A stretch of DNA of 64,000 bases. Origin: Punica granatum. Taxonomy: Eukaryota > Streptophyta > Magnoliopsida > Myrtales > Lythraceae. A model generated the notes under the pieces. The model worked only from the letters and a program-made list of their open reading frames with translations, did not search any database and was not told the origin of the DNA. The DNA lies in assembly GCF_007655135.1 (NCBI RefSeq), contig NC_045127.1, positions 3,658,001 through 3,722,000 on the forward strand, in the 5' to 3' direction. Positions 1 to 11,875 of the stretch are shown here, piece by piece. The first letter of the stretch is position 1, and every line of letters starts with the position of its first letter. Position numbers and translations under genes: made by a program.

Positions 1-569
1 ATGCGATGCGTTCTCCTGCCGAATTCGACATGTATATCTACACTAACATCGACAATCGAGCAATCGAAAACATCGTCACGGGATACCAGATAGAATTTGT
101 AAAAACTGATGCATCTCATACTTTATCTATTCATTCATGAACTTTCTTTTGTACAAAGGTTTCTTATCGGCAGAAGACAGACACACAAGAAGAGCCTTCT
201 GAATACCCCCCATACATACTATGCACATCAGATTTTCAGAACTCGAAATGACTCTTCGTATCGAAGATTTCATTTCTGATAACCCGGGAACATTCCTAGT
301 CGTACATTACATTTCTCGATCAGTATGTATTCCTCGCGCTTTAGATTTCACCTATTAATAATTATATATGTCTATAAGAACCCACGACATCACGCTTCCA
401 TGTCGTTCGCAACGACGCATCTGGATCGACTTCGCCTACCCAGATTTCTTCAGAAAACTTTGGGAGGAAAAAAAAAAAAGAAAAAAGCATTACCATCCTC
501 CTCTTTTGTTTATGTATTTCCCCCTCTTTTTTTAGTAGTTGCTATTATAATTTCCACGGCGATGCCACA
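1..569. other. 3' flank of the methyltransferase gene
   Basis: No gene is supported here. The stretch lies downstream of the minus-strand methyltransferase stop and should contain its 3' UTR. It has a short A-rich run near 470-485. The open frames crossing it show no recognisable domain and no plausible splice context. Confidence 0.5.
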
Positions 570-1678
570 TCAGCATCTCCAGTCCAGTCGGACTTCCCCA
601 ATGCCGAGCACATGCTGATCGGGCTTCCTGAACGTGACGATGTGGCTGCTGACCATGAAGGCGGTCACGCGCTCGGAGACCCGGATATCCTCCATTCTCA
701 GCTCCTGGAGCCTCCGGACGTACTCCGGCGCGTGGAGGAGGTCCCACACCACACCGACCCCACCTGGCCTCAGAACCCTAACCAGCTCCCCCAGCACCCT
801 CATCCTCTCGGCCGCGGCCTCCACCGTACGAGCCCCATGCTCCTTCCCCACCGTGTGCACAAACACGGCCGATGTCACCACATCGAAGTAATTGTCCGGA
901 AAGGGCAGACTCCTCACATCGCCTTCCCGGCACGTAACATATTCTTGTACACCTACAACCAAACCGAATCTCAGTTAAGGCCGACGAAAGCAATAATCCG
1001 GCATCATGTTCGAAATATTATTCCCAAATTAACATGACCAATTTTCTCATTAAATAGCATATTTCACAAAAAAATAATTTACTCAATTTTCATTTAATGT
1101 CCCTAAATAATAAAGGAAAAAATTAATTGAAGAAAATTGCAAAATTAAAAAGAAAAGCAATTTCCTTTTTTCAATTATTAGTTACCTTCCATTTTAGCTG
1201 TCCTCAAGGTGGAGAGGGCAGTGGTCTTCCCCTGGGCCAACCCGACGACCCGACCCGAGCTGCCAGTCTTCTTCAGCTGAGTGGCCACAGCATTGAGCAG
1301 TATGCCTCGGCCGCACCCAAGGTCGAGCGCGCTCCTCACCATCGACCAGTCGCCGACGGCGCCGACCATCCGGTGGGCCATCTCGTGGTGCAGGGGCACC
1401 GCGGAGTAGAAGAAGTTCCCGGCGGCGTAGAACAAGCAGACGGCGGAGATCGCCGTGACGGAGCCGGTGAAGCCGGCGGCAAACCTCGCCCCAGCTGGGG
1501 AGGAGAGGAAGGCCTCGAAGCGGGTGCAGATCGGATCGAAGTAGACAAGGAAGAGGACGGACATGAGGGAGAAGAGGGCGGCGTGGAGGGAGAGGAAGAC
1601 TAGCGTCTGCCACTGGTCCATGCCGTAGATGGCGTAGATCTGCGTCCAATCCCTGTTAGCCGTCGCCGTCTTCCCCAT
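570..1678 (-). CDS. SAM-dependent methyltransferase with N-terminal membrane segments
   Basis: Two exons, 1678-1186 and 952-570, join in frame to 291 codons. The intron has a GT donor at 1185-1184 and an AG acceptor at 954-953. The N-terminus carries two hydrophobic stretches, about residues 24-47 and 66-91, that look like membrane helices. Methyltransferase motif I follows, DLGCGRG at 119-125. The second exon has the SLPFPDNYFDVV-type region and a LRPGG turn, both typical of class I methyltransferases of the UbiE/gamma-tocopherol-MT type (Methyltransf_11). In that family the glycine motif binds S-adenosylmethionine. The substrate cannot be told from the sequence. The membrane anchor and short length match an uncharacterised plant family. 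The start at 1678 is the first ATG of the open frame. The family call is firm; a specific role would be a guess. Confidence 0.85.
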
Positions 1679-2435
1679 TCCTGTAGTCGACAGTAGAACA
1701 GAAATCCCGATTCACCCGTTTCTGGGGTCTGTTCCGGGAGATGGGTATCACTGATTTCGAGCAGTCAGAGTGACGACAGTAGATAGGAAAAGCAGACTCT
1801 GAGTGGGGAGATCGAGTGACGAATGTCAAGAAGAGTGGGGTAAATGATGAAAATGGAAGGAAGACAGTCTAAATGAGCTCGAGAATCTTTCACTTCTCGG
1901 TTTGGATGGAGGGTCTCGTCCGGTTTCCTTTCGGGGCGTACAGACTTCAGTACAGAGGAGCAGATCTTCCGCTGTGTCACTGAAAGCAGACAGGGAAGAA
2001 AGCAGAGAGTTGCAGTGCAGGGACGAAGATATTTGTTCTGGGGATCCTCCCAATTAGCAGAAATGAAGGAGGAGGAGGAGGAGAGAGGAAGGAATGATGG
2101 GCAGACGCAGAAATCGGAGGCCCCAACTTGCACTGGGAATGAAATCCTCCTCTCCCTCCTCTTCTTCTTCCTCTGACTATGAGGAGAGAGAAAGAGAGAA
2201 GTATACAGAGAGAGAGAGAGAGCGTGAAGTGAGGGAGGGGAGGGGATGGGATGGAGTGGAGCCTGAAAAACGCGGCTTGGGGGACTGTTTTCTTTTCGTC
2301 GGTTTGCGTTTTTAAAAGGTTCGGGAGTTCTTTTCTTTCAACCAAAAGAGAGAGCAAAGTGGCCAAATTGGAGTGATTCGGGGTAATTCGACTCCTCTTT
2401 TTCCCGAAATCTTTGAATATTGTGAATCGAAACGA
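1679..2435. promoter_or_regulatory. Upstream region of the methyltransferase gene, CT/GA-rich
   Basis: This is the 5' flank of the minus-strand methyltransferase. Around 2060-2240 it is strongly purine/pyrimidine biased, with GAGGAG and GAGAGA runs, as often seen in plant core promoters and leaders. I could not fix a TATA box or transcription start. Open frames here come from the biased composition. Confidence 0.4.
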
Positions 2436-2437
2436 TT

Positions 2438-2551
2438 CACGATTTAAAGACTTATAATCCTCAATCAATCGGTCCAGCTAATGAACTGGACTTTCACGAT
2501 TTAAACACTTAGATCCCTCGAAAGAACCAGTCGCGCTAACGAATTGGACTT
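2438..2551. repeat. Imperfect 57-bp tandem duplication
   Basis: Two adjacent units, 2438-2493 and 2495-2551, both open with CACGATTTAAA and close with GAACTGGACTT or GAATTGGACTT. They share the spacing of further matches between. No coding potential is visible. Confidence 0.7.
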
Positions 2552-4757
2552 TTGAAAATCAAATGGTTCATGCCCGAAAAAAAACGAGGAAAGAGTGAGC
2601 GGGGAGAGAGAGTACGAATCCCACTTTCATGAAATTCTCTCTGTGCCCTTTGCCTAATTCTTTTTATTAGCTAAATACGATCGGATGCGGATTTGACTCT
2701 AACCGTGAGGTATTTTTTCGGAACTGTATTAAGAGTAGAATTCAAGGATGAATTTGATTTAATGAGTAAAGTGAGGATTTTGAAGAAGGAGGAATTGATG
2801 AGGGAAGGAAAGATGGGCTGTCGTATTTATTATGTGCCATGGTCGGTCTCAGTTCGGATCAAAACCATTGCCCGGTCAGCTTGTAATTGACCTTCTCAAT
2901 CTTACCCAATCTCTTTAATTAATTAAGAAATTAAATAAATGGAAGCATTCAATTCTCTCTATACAAATCACTGCCATTACGTATTTAAGTTGAAAGAGCT
3001 TCACCACTTAATGAATCGATCCTCCTTGACTGAATTAATTGAAATCTAAATGAATTTTTGAATATCATAGTTGACAAAAAAAAATTCTAATTTTCGCACG
3101 ACATGCAATTAGTATTTTTTTAGCTCACTCACACTTCGAAAGCACTCGGTCTTTCTAATGCGAAATTAGATCAGACAACAAATCGTTCCTTTTCTTTTTT
3201 ACAATAGTTATTCTTTGAAATTGAACAAAAATTGGACTACATGGTAGACTTTGGCATTTGATTGATCTACTCGGCCGGTTCGGTATAGGAGAACAAAGCT
3301 ATCGCCGGCATCATAATAAAACTCTCCGTCGGGCCAAATCAAGCTTCTTAAATAAATGGTCCTTAGAGGATAGATCATACATGAATTCAATTGGGCGGAC
3401 AATTTCAGCAATGAATGAATAGGCAAGAGCTGACTCATGTTACAACGATTAGTCTAGGCTAAAGATTTAATTAGGTCCATTGACTTGATATTAAATTAAG
3501 GCATAAACCAAAATAGGTCGGTAGGTCAAAGAAATGGCCAAATTAAATTGGGTGCACTTCTTATCGAGACTTTTGTAGACAATTTTTATACCTCTATCAG
3601 TAAATTAATTAATTGATTAAACGGCATTCCATTAAAAAAAAGGGTTAAAAAATTATTCAAATTTTTTTTTTCAATTACTTGCAAAATGCAACCTTTGTAG
3701 ACAGACTGGTTCCATGCATCATTTCTAAGTCTTGACCAAGAAAACTATTATGCATGTTTTTCCTTGTCAAGGTACAATTACGTACACCTAATCATACGAC
3801 TGTTCCAACACTAAGTCGCATTTAAAAAATTTGTATAGGATTAGACAAAGACAATGTTAGCAATCAAATTAAGAGCTATTAAAACGCGGTTCCATAGATA
3901 ATCGCTTGACCTAATATCAAAAGCATTAGTACCCCACTCGGGCTCAACAATATAACATTCTAATGCGTTCTTGCACATAGAGGACTTCTTTAATAATAAT
4001 AATGGATTTCATATTTTTTTCTGAACTCGTAAACGCTTCATAAATAATTTATACAAAAGTGATAAATAAGTGTGTTAATTCTTTTTTCGATTACCATGCA
4101 ATTTTTTTTTTGGCCCCTCGTTTTTGTTTGCGCAGGATTTATGGTAGTAAATTAGTAATTACGAGGTCAAAAGGAAAATCCGAACGGAATTTGAATTCCT
4201 AGGTCCCCCGCAAATCAAGGCCAATTAGATTTTGAATGCCGTACGGAGCGACATTAAAGTCTGCAACTACAAAAAGACTTTAAATATTCGACCAAAAAAA
4301 GAGAAATATTTTAAATAACGGTTAGCTAATTAATATTAATAATAATGATAATAATAATATCTCTCTCTCTCTTTTTTTCATTTTTTTTTGGTTTTGATAA
4401 AGATAGAAGCAACCACCTTCACCAGTCGTGACCTTCGCATGTTATGTCCCCTTGATCTGTAGCATTGGATAAATCATTGGGCGCCCTCTTCTCACTCAAG
4501 CTATTTTTGCCATCAGATTTCTCTCATTTGTTAGAAAATAATATCTCCACTCTTTTCTCTTTTCTCTGATCCAATATTTTCCATATATAATTTGTAGTTT
4601 GTAACAAAAAATGTATTGTAGTTTCTCGACGCTTATAAATTCCCTTTCATTTCTAAAGTCGTATGAGAAACTTTGATGTCCTCATTCTGAAAAATGTATG
4701 TCGGCACATAAAAAAAATCGTAAGATATCATTTTCAAACAAAAACGTGACGTGTAAT
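2552..4757. other. AT-rich spacer without recognisable gene
   Basis: The stretch holds poly-A/T runs and TAATAA-type low complexity, for example 4325-4360, followed by a short CT run. No open frame has a domain I recognise, and I see no tRNA-like hairpin set. Confidence 0.5.
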
Positions 4758-4935
4758 CAATAAGAGTTGATTCAAGCGATTCGATATTTGTTCTCCTTAA
4801 GTAATGAGTTCAAATCTTCTGAATTAAAAAAAATCATATATTGAAAGACTTTTACTTCGAGTGGGCAAGTTCAAGCTGAATTGGTCAGGTCAATTGGATC
4901 TCTAAATACTAAGTTGGATTAAAACAAAAAAAGAT
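4758..4935 (+). mobile_element. Possible degraded Au-like SINE
   Basis: The segment follows the same order of landmarks as the well-preserved SINE at 13953. These are GTTGATTCAAGCG (box A-like), TTGTTCTCCTTAAG, GAGTTCAAATC (box B-like) and later GAGTGGGC. It has many substitutions and no clear flanking duplication. It could be an old copy or chance; the shared order of four motifs favours an old copy. Confidence 0.35.
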
Positions 4936-6504
4936 GTGATGCGTAGAATTTTGTTTTTAAATATAACTGAGCAGGAGACGAGAAAAAAGAAGGAAATGCA
5001 TGCAATTTTGGGAAGAAAAAAAACACATGAGGGCTTATTTGTAATTTTGGGAAATGGTTTGGCAGAGAGAAGAAAGTAAAACAGGTGGGGCCCGGGGACG
5101 AAAAGGAAAACGCGGGAATGACATAAAACGACAGCCCGCTTTTGACTTTTATAAGGCCTGCAAGCAAAAGTCGGGTCGATAGTTAAAAGCACCGACTCGG
5201 ATCGGATCATCACTCGAACCGGTCCCGAAATAAATAAGAGAGCTCATATAATTTCTATGAATAAATTTCAATAATTGCATCCATCCACAATATAGTAATG
5301 ACAACGATAACTGAGTAGGAATAGTTGTGAATGTCTATGCACATTATCTTTTCTCTTTTATACAGTGTGCTTACTCGATATTTGTCCTGCTCGATAGAGA
5401 TCGTATTAAAAAGTTACTATCATTTTTTAAATATGTACGCGCAATTGAGACCCGACCTTGTTTTGGAACGTGCTACGCATTTTGCGGTTGGTTCGTTAGC
5501 ACTGAATCTCAGATCATACAAATATATATCACATCTATATAGATATGTACATTATATATCGCTTAGGGGACCAAACCTCGAGAAGGTCAATTCTCATGGG
5601 CAATAAAAACTGTTGTCGGATCTCGAAGATGAACCGACGAATCAAAGATTAGAAAGTTTCCTCGATAAAGATTAAATTAAGCATGGCATCTGATGATATC
5701 CTGACTGAGCATTTAAACATGGTCCCACCCCCATGGCCTAAGCTTTGACAACTTTGATTATGTCCAAAGCCAACTTTAATTATTATTTTTGTCGAGAAAG
5801 TGTTAAAATAAATCCTAAGGTTTGACCAAGTGGCTATCAACCTAACCTTGTTTAGATTAGTAGACCAGAAGATTTGATTAGAGCTAATTCAATGTTCAGG
5901 CCCATTGAACTAATTGACCCATCAGGACCAAATTAAACTTAAAAGAACTATAAAGCTCCCTTAGAAAGAGAATACCCAATTGGCCAGCCTTCTTCGAGCA
6001 GCCCTCATCTCTGAATAACCCAAACTCGGAAACTTCTACGGTCCGTGGCTGGTGAGTTCGATCGGACAGGACATTTTAATAGTTCTTGACGAGGCGGAGG
6101 AACTCGTGAAGAGAATTTGTTATTGGTGTGCCAAATTTGAACTGCAGATTAGAAACTCTCGGGCTGCTGCAAACTCGAGATTGAAAAGTGATCGAGATCC
6201 CGAAGGATTCGATTCTCATGGATATATAAGCATATATCATGCAGTTCTACTCCGGGCTCTGGCATTGAGAATTCGATGCCGTTCTCGGCATTTCGAGATA
6301 GGATATCGGACAGAGCCACAAATGTAAAGTCATACAAGGAATCTCCTAGGCGTTCCCTTTCGGAAAAGAATGAAACATTGTATCAAATGTGGTTCGATAG
6401 ATGAGAGTCGGCCATCCCTTTCAGCAGCCATGATCCCTGAATTAAATTTGACAGCAGAGGCAATTATTCAGAAACAATTTGTAGAATATCCGAACTCTTT
6501 TGAT
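4936..6504. other. Spacer without recognisable gene
   Basis: Several short open frames occur on both strands, for example around 5330-5600 and 6050-6330. None shows a domain, a signal peptide or convincing splice borders. I annotate nothing here. Confidence 0.45.
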
Positions 6505-7437
6505 GCATTGAAAGTACTCACTACCTTTTTCACTAACTTTACATTGAAGCTCTCGATACACATATATCGTACCTCAATAGAAAATCCTATGCGATCTCTA
6601 TCGATAATATCTCTAAATATAAGATTCTCAAAATATTCTGTCACCAAAGATAGAGATCTAAATATACAAAATATGAAATAGAATCAAGTCAAAATTCAAT
6701 GCACAATTCTCAACAAATCTCCACCTTATCTTGAATTTTCTAAAATTTCAAGGGCAATACGAAACACCGCCTGTCTCAATGATCAATTCTTCAACCAGCT
6801 AAGTCAACTGGAAAAATCTCATGGTTATCCTCTTCAAAAATCCATAACTTGAATCTTGCGTCGACCACAACCTTCTCAATGTTGAACTTCATTGTAGCCA
6901 CCTGAATTGAGTTGATTTGTGGAAATGCCAAAACCTAGGCTGTGATACTACTTTGTTGGGAATCGACTCAATGATCAACGAAGATTTAGCAAAAGAGAGA
7001 AAAAATTGCACACGAGATGTACGTGGTGAACACTCAAACACGGTGGAAACGTTTGAGGAAAACATCCATGATACAGAGGAAGCTCTGCGGTGACTTCTCA
7101 TTGAGCAACAAATAATTGAGTGGAGTACAATACGAATGTGTCCCTCGCAGGCGCAACGACTAACCACGAACAAGGAATCCTAACCCCCTCGTAGAGATTT
7201 CCTATCTCATGAGTACTTCCACTTTCCAGACAATCTCCCGCAACTTTCCATTGAAGCTCTCGACACATATATATGGTACTTCGATGCACTCTCAATGGAA
7301 AATTCCTAAGTGATCGCTAGTGATAATATCTCTAAATACAAGATTCTCAAAATATTTTCTCATCAAAGATGGAGATCTAAATCTAAAAAATAAAAAATAG
7401 AATCAGATCAAAATTCAAAACACAATTCTCAATCCAC
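6505..7437 (-). mobile_element. Truncated LTR retrotransposon, TRIM-like, Copia-type
   Basis: Read on the minus strand, a 5' LTR runs from about 7437 to 6954 and ends ...TTCCCAACA. At 6952-6937 a primer-binding site reads AAGTAGTATCACAGCC, close to the usual initiator Met-tRNA complement. The internal part is only about 220 bp. It opens a gag-like start at 6894 (MKFNIEK..., with LW further on) and ends in a polypurine tract, AAGGTGGAGATT. The 3' LTR follows, beginning TGTTGAGAA at 6715, and is cut off near 6505-6535. The shared LTR blocks are 6535-6715 and 7252-7432, in direct orientation. With no pol the element cannot move itself. It is either a TRIM/SMART-type element or a deletion derivative of a Copia element. 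Confidence 0.7.
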
Positions 7438-8585
7438 ATTCATAATTTAAGGTGAGGGAAAACGCCAAACAGTACAATGTATTTTGTGGATAAGTCGTGG
7501 CTCGCAGTGTATACATCTTACCCATCTACTCAATGGGGCCATAACTGAACTAATGTGCCATATAGATCTGCACGCGTGTTTCCAATCCAGTGGGTATCCA
7601 TCAGACACTGATCGGAAGCCTAGAAATCGTCACTTTTCTGTCACTTCTGTGCCCTGTAATGAAGGGCGCAAGAGAGATTACAATATATCCTCTTATCCCC
7701 CAGCTTCCGATGAATCTAAAGAGATTTATTTGGATTAAATTCTCAATAATACAACTTCTTGTGCTTTTTATTTCGATTTTACTATTTATTTTTTATTAAT
7801 TTATTGATCTCTCTTCTAACATGATATATTAGATATTTTTCGTGATTTGGTTTGTCATGCGTGAAATATTGATGCACATTTGTGGGAATTAGGATTATCT
7901 CCTCATGCATTAAGTTTCTCACATTTGAGGTCATAAGAAGATGCATCGTCGAAAAACTCCACTTCATACTATTATTCAGCTTGTGATTCACAGCTTCGAC
8001 CGCTTGCACAGGGTAAGTTGCATTCTCTGGAAATTTTTCTTTTTAAAAAAAAAAAAAAAACATGTTTAACCTTCATGATTGGAACATATATGGAAACAGT
8101 CGCATGTGAAGACGCTTTTTATTAGCTCTGTGTGTAGCCAAAGCACCGGCCATTTTTTGTCTATATATTTTCGATTCTTAAACTCTGCGGTGCATAATTT
8201 TGATTTTTTTTAGACCGTATAAAATCAATATGAACCCTTAGACTCCTCTCATTTAATATAGACCGTTCATTGTGTATAATTTTTTAAGTATTTACATTCT
8301 TTACTTTACTATTTTCATTACAAATCTTCGACAATATTACAAATTAGCTATCGCGCATGAACTAATAAGGAAGTGTCATGTCATCGACTATAAAACACTC
8401 GTCGAACCGGCTGCATTAATTGAACTGTACTTCTAAATGAATCGATTCATAATTTTTTTTCACTTAATCTGAAATTCTCACTTTATTGATATAACTTCAA
8501 ATCAGGATTGAGATATATAAAGGCTAAGAAACTCACAAACCGAGCACAAAGACAATCAAACTAAAACAACATGCAAATTTTCATC
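7438..8585. other. AT-rich spacer
   Basis: No gene or repeat structure is recognised. A poly-A run lies at 8044-8060. Confidence 0.45.
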
Positions 8586-8855
8586 TCATACTAGGATCCC
8601 CAGCAGCCTTCCTTTGATAGCAGATCTGGTATAGACCAGAGTTCTCTTAACAGATGGGACAATTGATGAATGCACTGTGTCATTTCGAGCCTTCAAGATA
8701 TAATAAATGGAGGCATGAATGACCAATTTCGCCATCAAAACCTTTGTGGATCTTCCTTTTAATCTTCTAATGGTCCACTCCAACTCATAATGCCAGTCTC
8801 TCCCAGATCCGGGCATGGTGATAAGTTGGAACTCTTTCCCAAATACCCTCGGAAA
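8586..8855 (-). pseudogene. Fragment of LINE-type retrotransposon, C-terminal zf-RVT region
   Basis: The minus-strand frame contains ELEWTIRRLKGRS followed by LAKLVIHASIYYILKARND and a tail that ends soon after. This pattern of tryptophans, RRLKG and an IYYIxKARN stretch is familiar from the end of plant L1-like reverse transcriptases, in the zinc-binding RVT region. No reverse transcriptase core, poly-A tail or target duplication is visible, so only a 5'-truncated and eroded scrap remains. Confidence 0.5.
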
Positions 8856-9139
8856 AAGAACAATAAAAAAATAAATGACATCCTGATGTCGTTAAATAGT
8901 AAAAATACTAAATATTCGAACTGAAGTACCAAATGTATTACTCTAATATTGTATGACAGTTTGGAATTTTCAATACAAAGCAATAGAACGAGCATGCCTT
9001 TAAATTATATTTATTTATATCTATTGAAGGAAAAGAGTCTAAATAGACTATCCATTTCAATTCTTTTAAAATCTAAAATAAAACGAGCAGTGTGCATTCT
9101 TTTCAGCCTCGAGGGAGTTCCAGAACCTCAAGCCGGTAA
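8856..9139. other. Short spacer between two gene fossils
   Basis: Nothing recognised; AT-rich. Confidence 0.4.
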
Positions 9140-9325
9140 ACGTTAGATTCCACCAACACCCCTTGTTGCTGCACGAGTTGAAGGAATATTATGGGCTCGA
9201 CTGCAAGGGCTTGTGAGGGAGTGCTGCACGGGCTTGGCCTGGTGTACACTTGCAATGTCTGCCGGTTTTTCCTTCACGAATCGTGTGCCCTGTTGCCCGG
9301 TTCAATGTTAACCGGGTTTTCTTAG
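9140..9325 (+). pseudogene. Frameshifted DC1 (C1-like Cys/His) domain fragment
   Basis: One plus-strand frame reads HPLLLHELKEYYGLDCKG. After one extra T near 9211-9212 the next frame reads CEGVLHGLGLVYTCNVC and FFLHESC. Joined, this is a DC1 domain pattern: HPLxL, then CxxC with a GLGLxYTC core, then FxLHxxC. These Cys/His domains bind zinc and occur in large plant families. The frame closes at TAG 9323-9325. No intact start or further domains are present, so this is a pseudogene scrap. Confidence 0.65.
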
Positions 9326-11875
9326 TATTTGTGGATAGAAATCCCGTTTTATATATAATAAGGGGAATGGATCGTGATTTTTTAGGGGTGTATTTTGAAA
9401 TTTTATAATTTAATAAAAATGGATGGTTCGAATTAGATTAAGGTGAATCTAAAGGCCGCTATATGGTGTGGAAAAATAAAAAATATGCACGGAAGAATCA
9501 GCCTTTTATGTTATGTGATGGACCCATTCCCTCTATATCTATCAGTGCAAGTCATGGAAATGGTTCATAAATTGACCTTCAAGTTATATTTCCATCGAAA
9601 AAAAATCGCATTATTCATTTGTTTTATTTTTATTTCCTTCCCTTCTATATACAACTTCAAAAGTAATTTTTTGGGCGGATAACTTCAAAAGTAATTTTGA
9701 AGGAGTATCTCATATTAAAAAAAAAAATGTATGCACATAAATATATATATTTTTAAATATCATGGTCCATGGAAGAGAATACTGACTAATTAAAGTTAAG
9801 TCCACATTATGAAATATTGCACAATTAGTTCAAAATCTATTGATGACCTTTTCTCATTCTGATTACTCTACACATACACGCACATCTCCGAGAATAATAA
9901 TATCTCTCTTTCGTCCAATTGACATCTTACACATGTTCCTCGAATTAACTTAAGCTTCAGCTTCATACTTAAATATTTTTCAATCCCATATATGATTACT
10001 TACATTTGATCAAATTTTCGCCGTGTCATTAGTTATACGACTCAAATTAGATGTTCTGGTATATTCTTCGTAACCAAGTAAAACTTATTGCATAGCTAAG
10101 TAAAGTTGATTTCGTAGTCAAGTAAATGAAAATCGATTATCCCCCTTTCGAGACTTCTGAAATGTTTACGCTTTATATAATAATAAATTAATAATAATAT
10201 TACTATTACTATTATTATTATTTTAAACTCATAGACTTAATGTAATGAAATATGAAACCCTAATCTCTACTGGTATAAAGTAGGAAGGGCCTCTTTCGTC
10301 TCATTTCCTATTGCCAAAATTGTCCTTGCTAAATATACTTTGATTAATGAGTATCATTAGATCAAAGGTAAAATAGTGAGTACCTAATAACAACTACTCA
10401 TTAATTCTCGTATCCACTCACTTTTATTTTCCTTTTTTTTTCTCAATATGCCTTCTCTTTAATTCGTTTAGCATTAATTTTCTCCTTTAATAGCTTTAAT
10501 AGCTAATAAAGGGAACTCATGTAATTTCACCGTCACTATATCACGCCCTCTTCATTATCATTATTTTAATTTTGTTTACACATGTTCAACTAACTGTATG
10601 TTGATATCATAGATTAGAACTTCCAGAGTATGTCCTACTATATATTGTCCTTTTTTTATTTTTATGGAAATGAATATTATCTTCCATGGCCATGCTCAGT
10701 TATATCCTAGTTGGATACGCTGTGCATATGATGTGCATATAAACGATGCCCAAGAGTCGACGCGTCATCGTCAAGCTGATTGTCACGTCTAGCGTGTTAC
10801 CGAGTGCACGAGTTCTATATATGTTGATTATAGTACGGTTACTACCAACGCGTGGGCCGCTCCGATTGCTTGTCTGCCCCAACACAAGGAATGAGCCTGG
10901 TGATGATGGCCCTGATGGGGAGGGGTGACCCCGATGGCTGTTCCGATATGTCAGTTTCCAATATTTGACTCCATTAGTGCCACAAGTCAGGGTCATAGTA
11001 GCCTAGAAGGGATCGGTTGGTGTCCGTATCGGGATCTTGTAACAAATTTAGGAAAGCGATATGAAAAATAATCGGATAAAAAAAGATATGTGTGGCACAC
11101 ACGTTTTCAGTGTGATCCTATTGCTCCCTTATGCAGGACTAGCAGAGGGCCAGAGGCCACAGGTTTACAGTGCCGTACCCCCGTGAAAATGGGCCGGGCC
11201 TTCTCTTTATGGGCTCATACAGAAGAAACTGAAAGTCGGCCAGGAAAAATAGAAATGGGCTGGGCTAACCAAATTGATTTCCGTGTCTAGCATGTTTGTT
11301 TATATAGGCAACATTAGAAAGTGGCTCAACAAATGAAAAGACCGCACTGCATTGTTACACGGAAGAGCCTATTTTCTCGTGTACTTTTGTTGTGTGATAG
11401 GATCGAGTCATGTTCCTTGGATCTTGAGTCTGTTCTCGGTCCACCATCTTTCTGGTTACTTTCTGGAAGAAGCTGATGCTGGAGAGGATGATTAGGGGGT
11501 TGTATCCTTTAAATGTCATGATATACTTATTTGCTTCAAATTCTGGTGTCGCTGCATTTGTTTTGATGTCGAAATTCTTCTATGAATTGAAGAATGAAGT
11601 ACACTTTAGAGAATTAATTTCTAGGAAAGTTCACCTCCCTTTCAGAGTCTGCTCTTGGTCTAAAGTTACATAAATTGATAAAAGTTCTCGAACTTTTTGT
11701 CTCTTGGTCTATTTTCTTTTTATGTATGTGGAGCATCCGGAAGACTTTTCCCTTTTGAAGGACTTCCCAACCCGATGAGTTGAATTAGATTGCAAGATCC
11801 GGTTTGAACTGTCTTGCTGCGAGAGGATATATTGGGTTTGTACATGTGCAACTTGACTAAATTGTAAGCGATCAT
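9326..11875. other. Spacer without recognisable gene
   Basis: The stretch is AT-rich with trinucleotide runs, such as ATTATT near 10200. It includes a short repeat of AACTTCAAAAGTAATTTT at about 9652 and 9681. The first exons of the FKBP pseudogene might have lain between 11300 and 11875, but I cannot recognise them there. Confidence 0.45.

Noticed and set aside
1127..1603. Plus-strand open frame of 158 codons opposite the methyltransferase exon
   Set aside because: It is the antisense of a well-supported exon and has a Gly/Glu-rich composition caused by the GC bias of that exon.
1977..2468. Minus-strand open frame of 163 codons upstream of the methyltransferase
   Set aside because: Ser/Pro/Leu-rich translation of a CT/GA-biased leader, with no domain.
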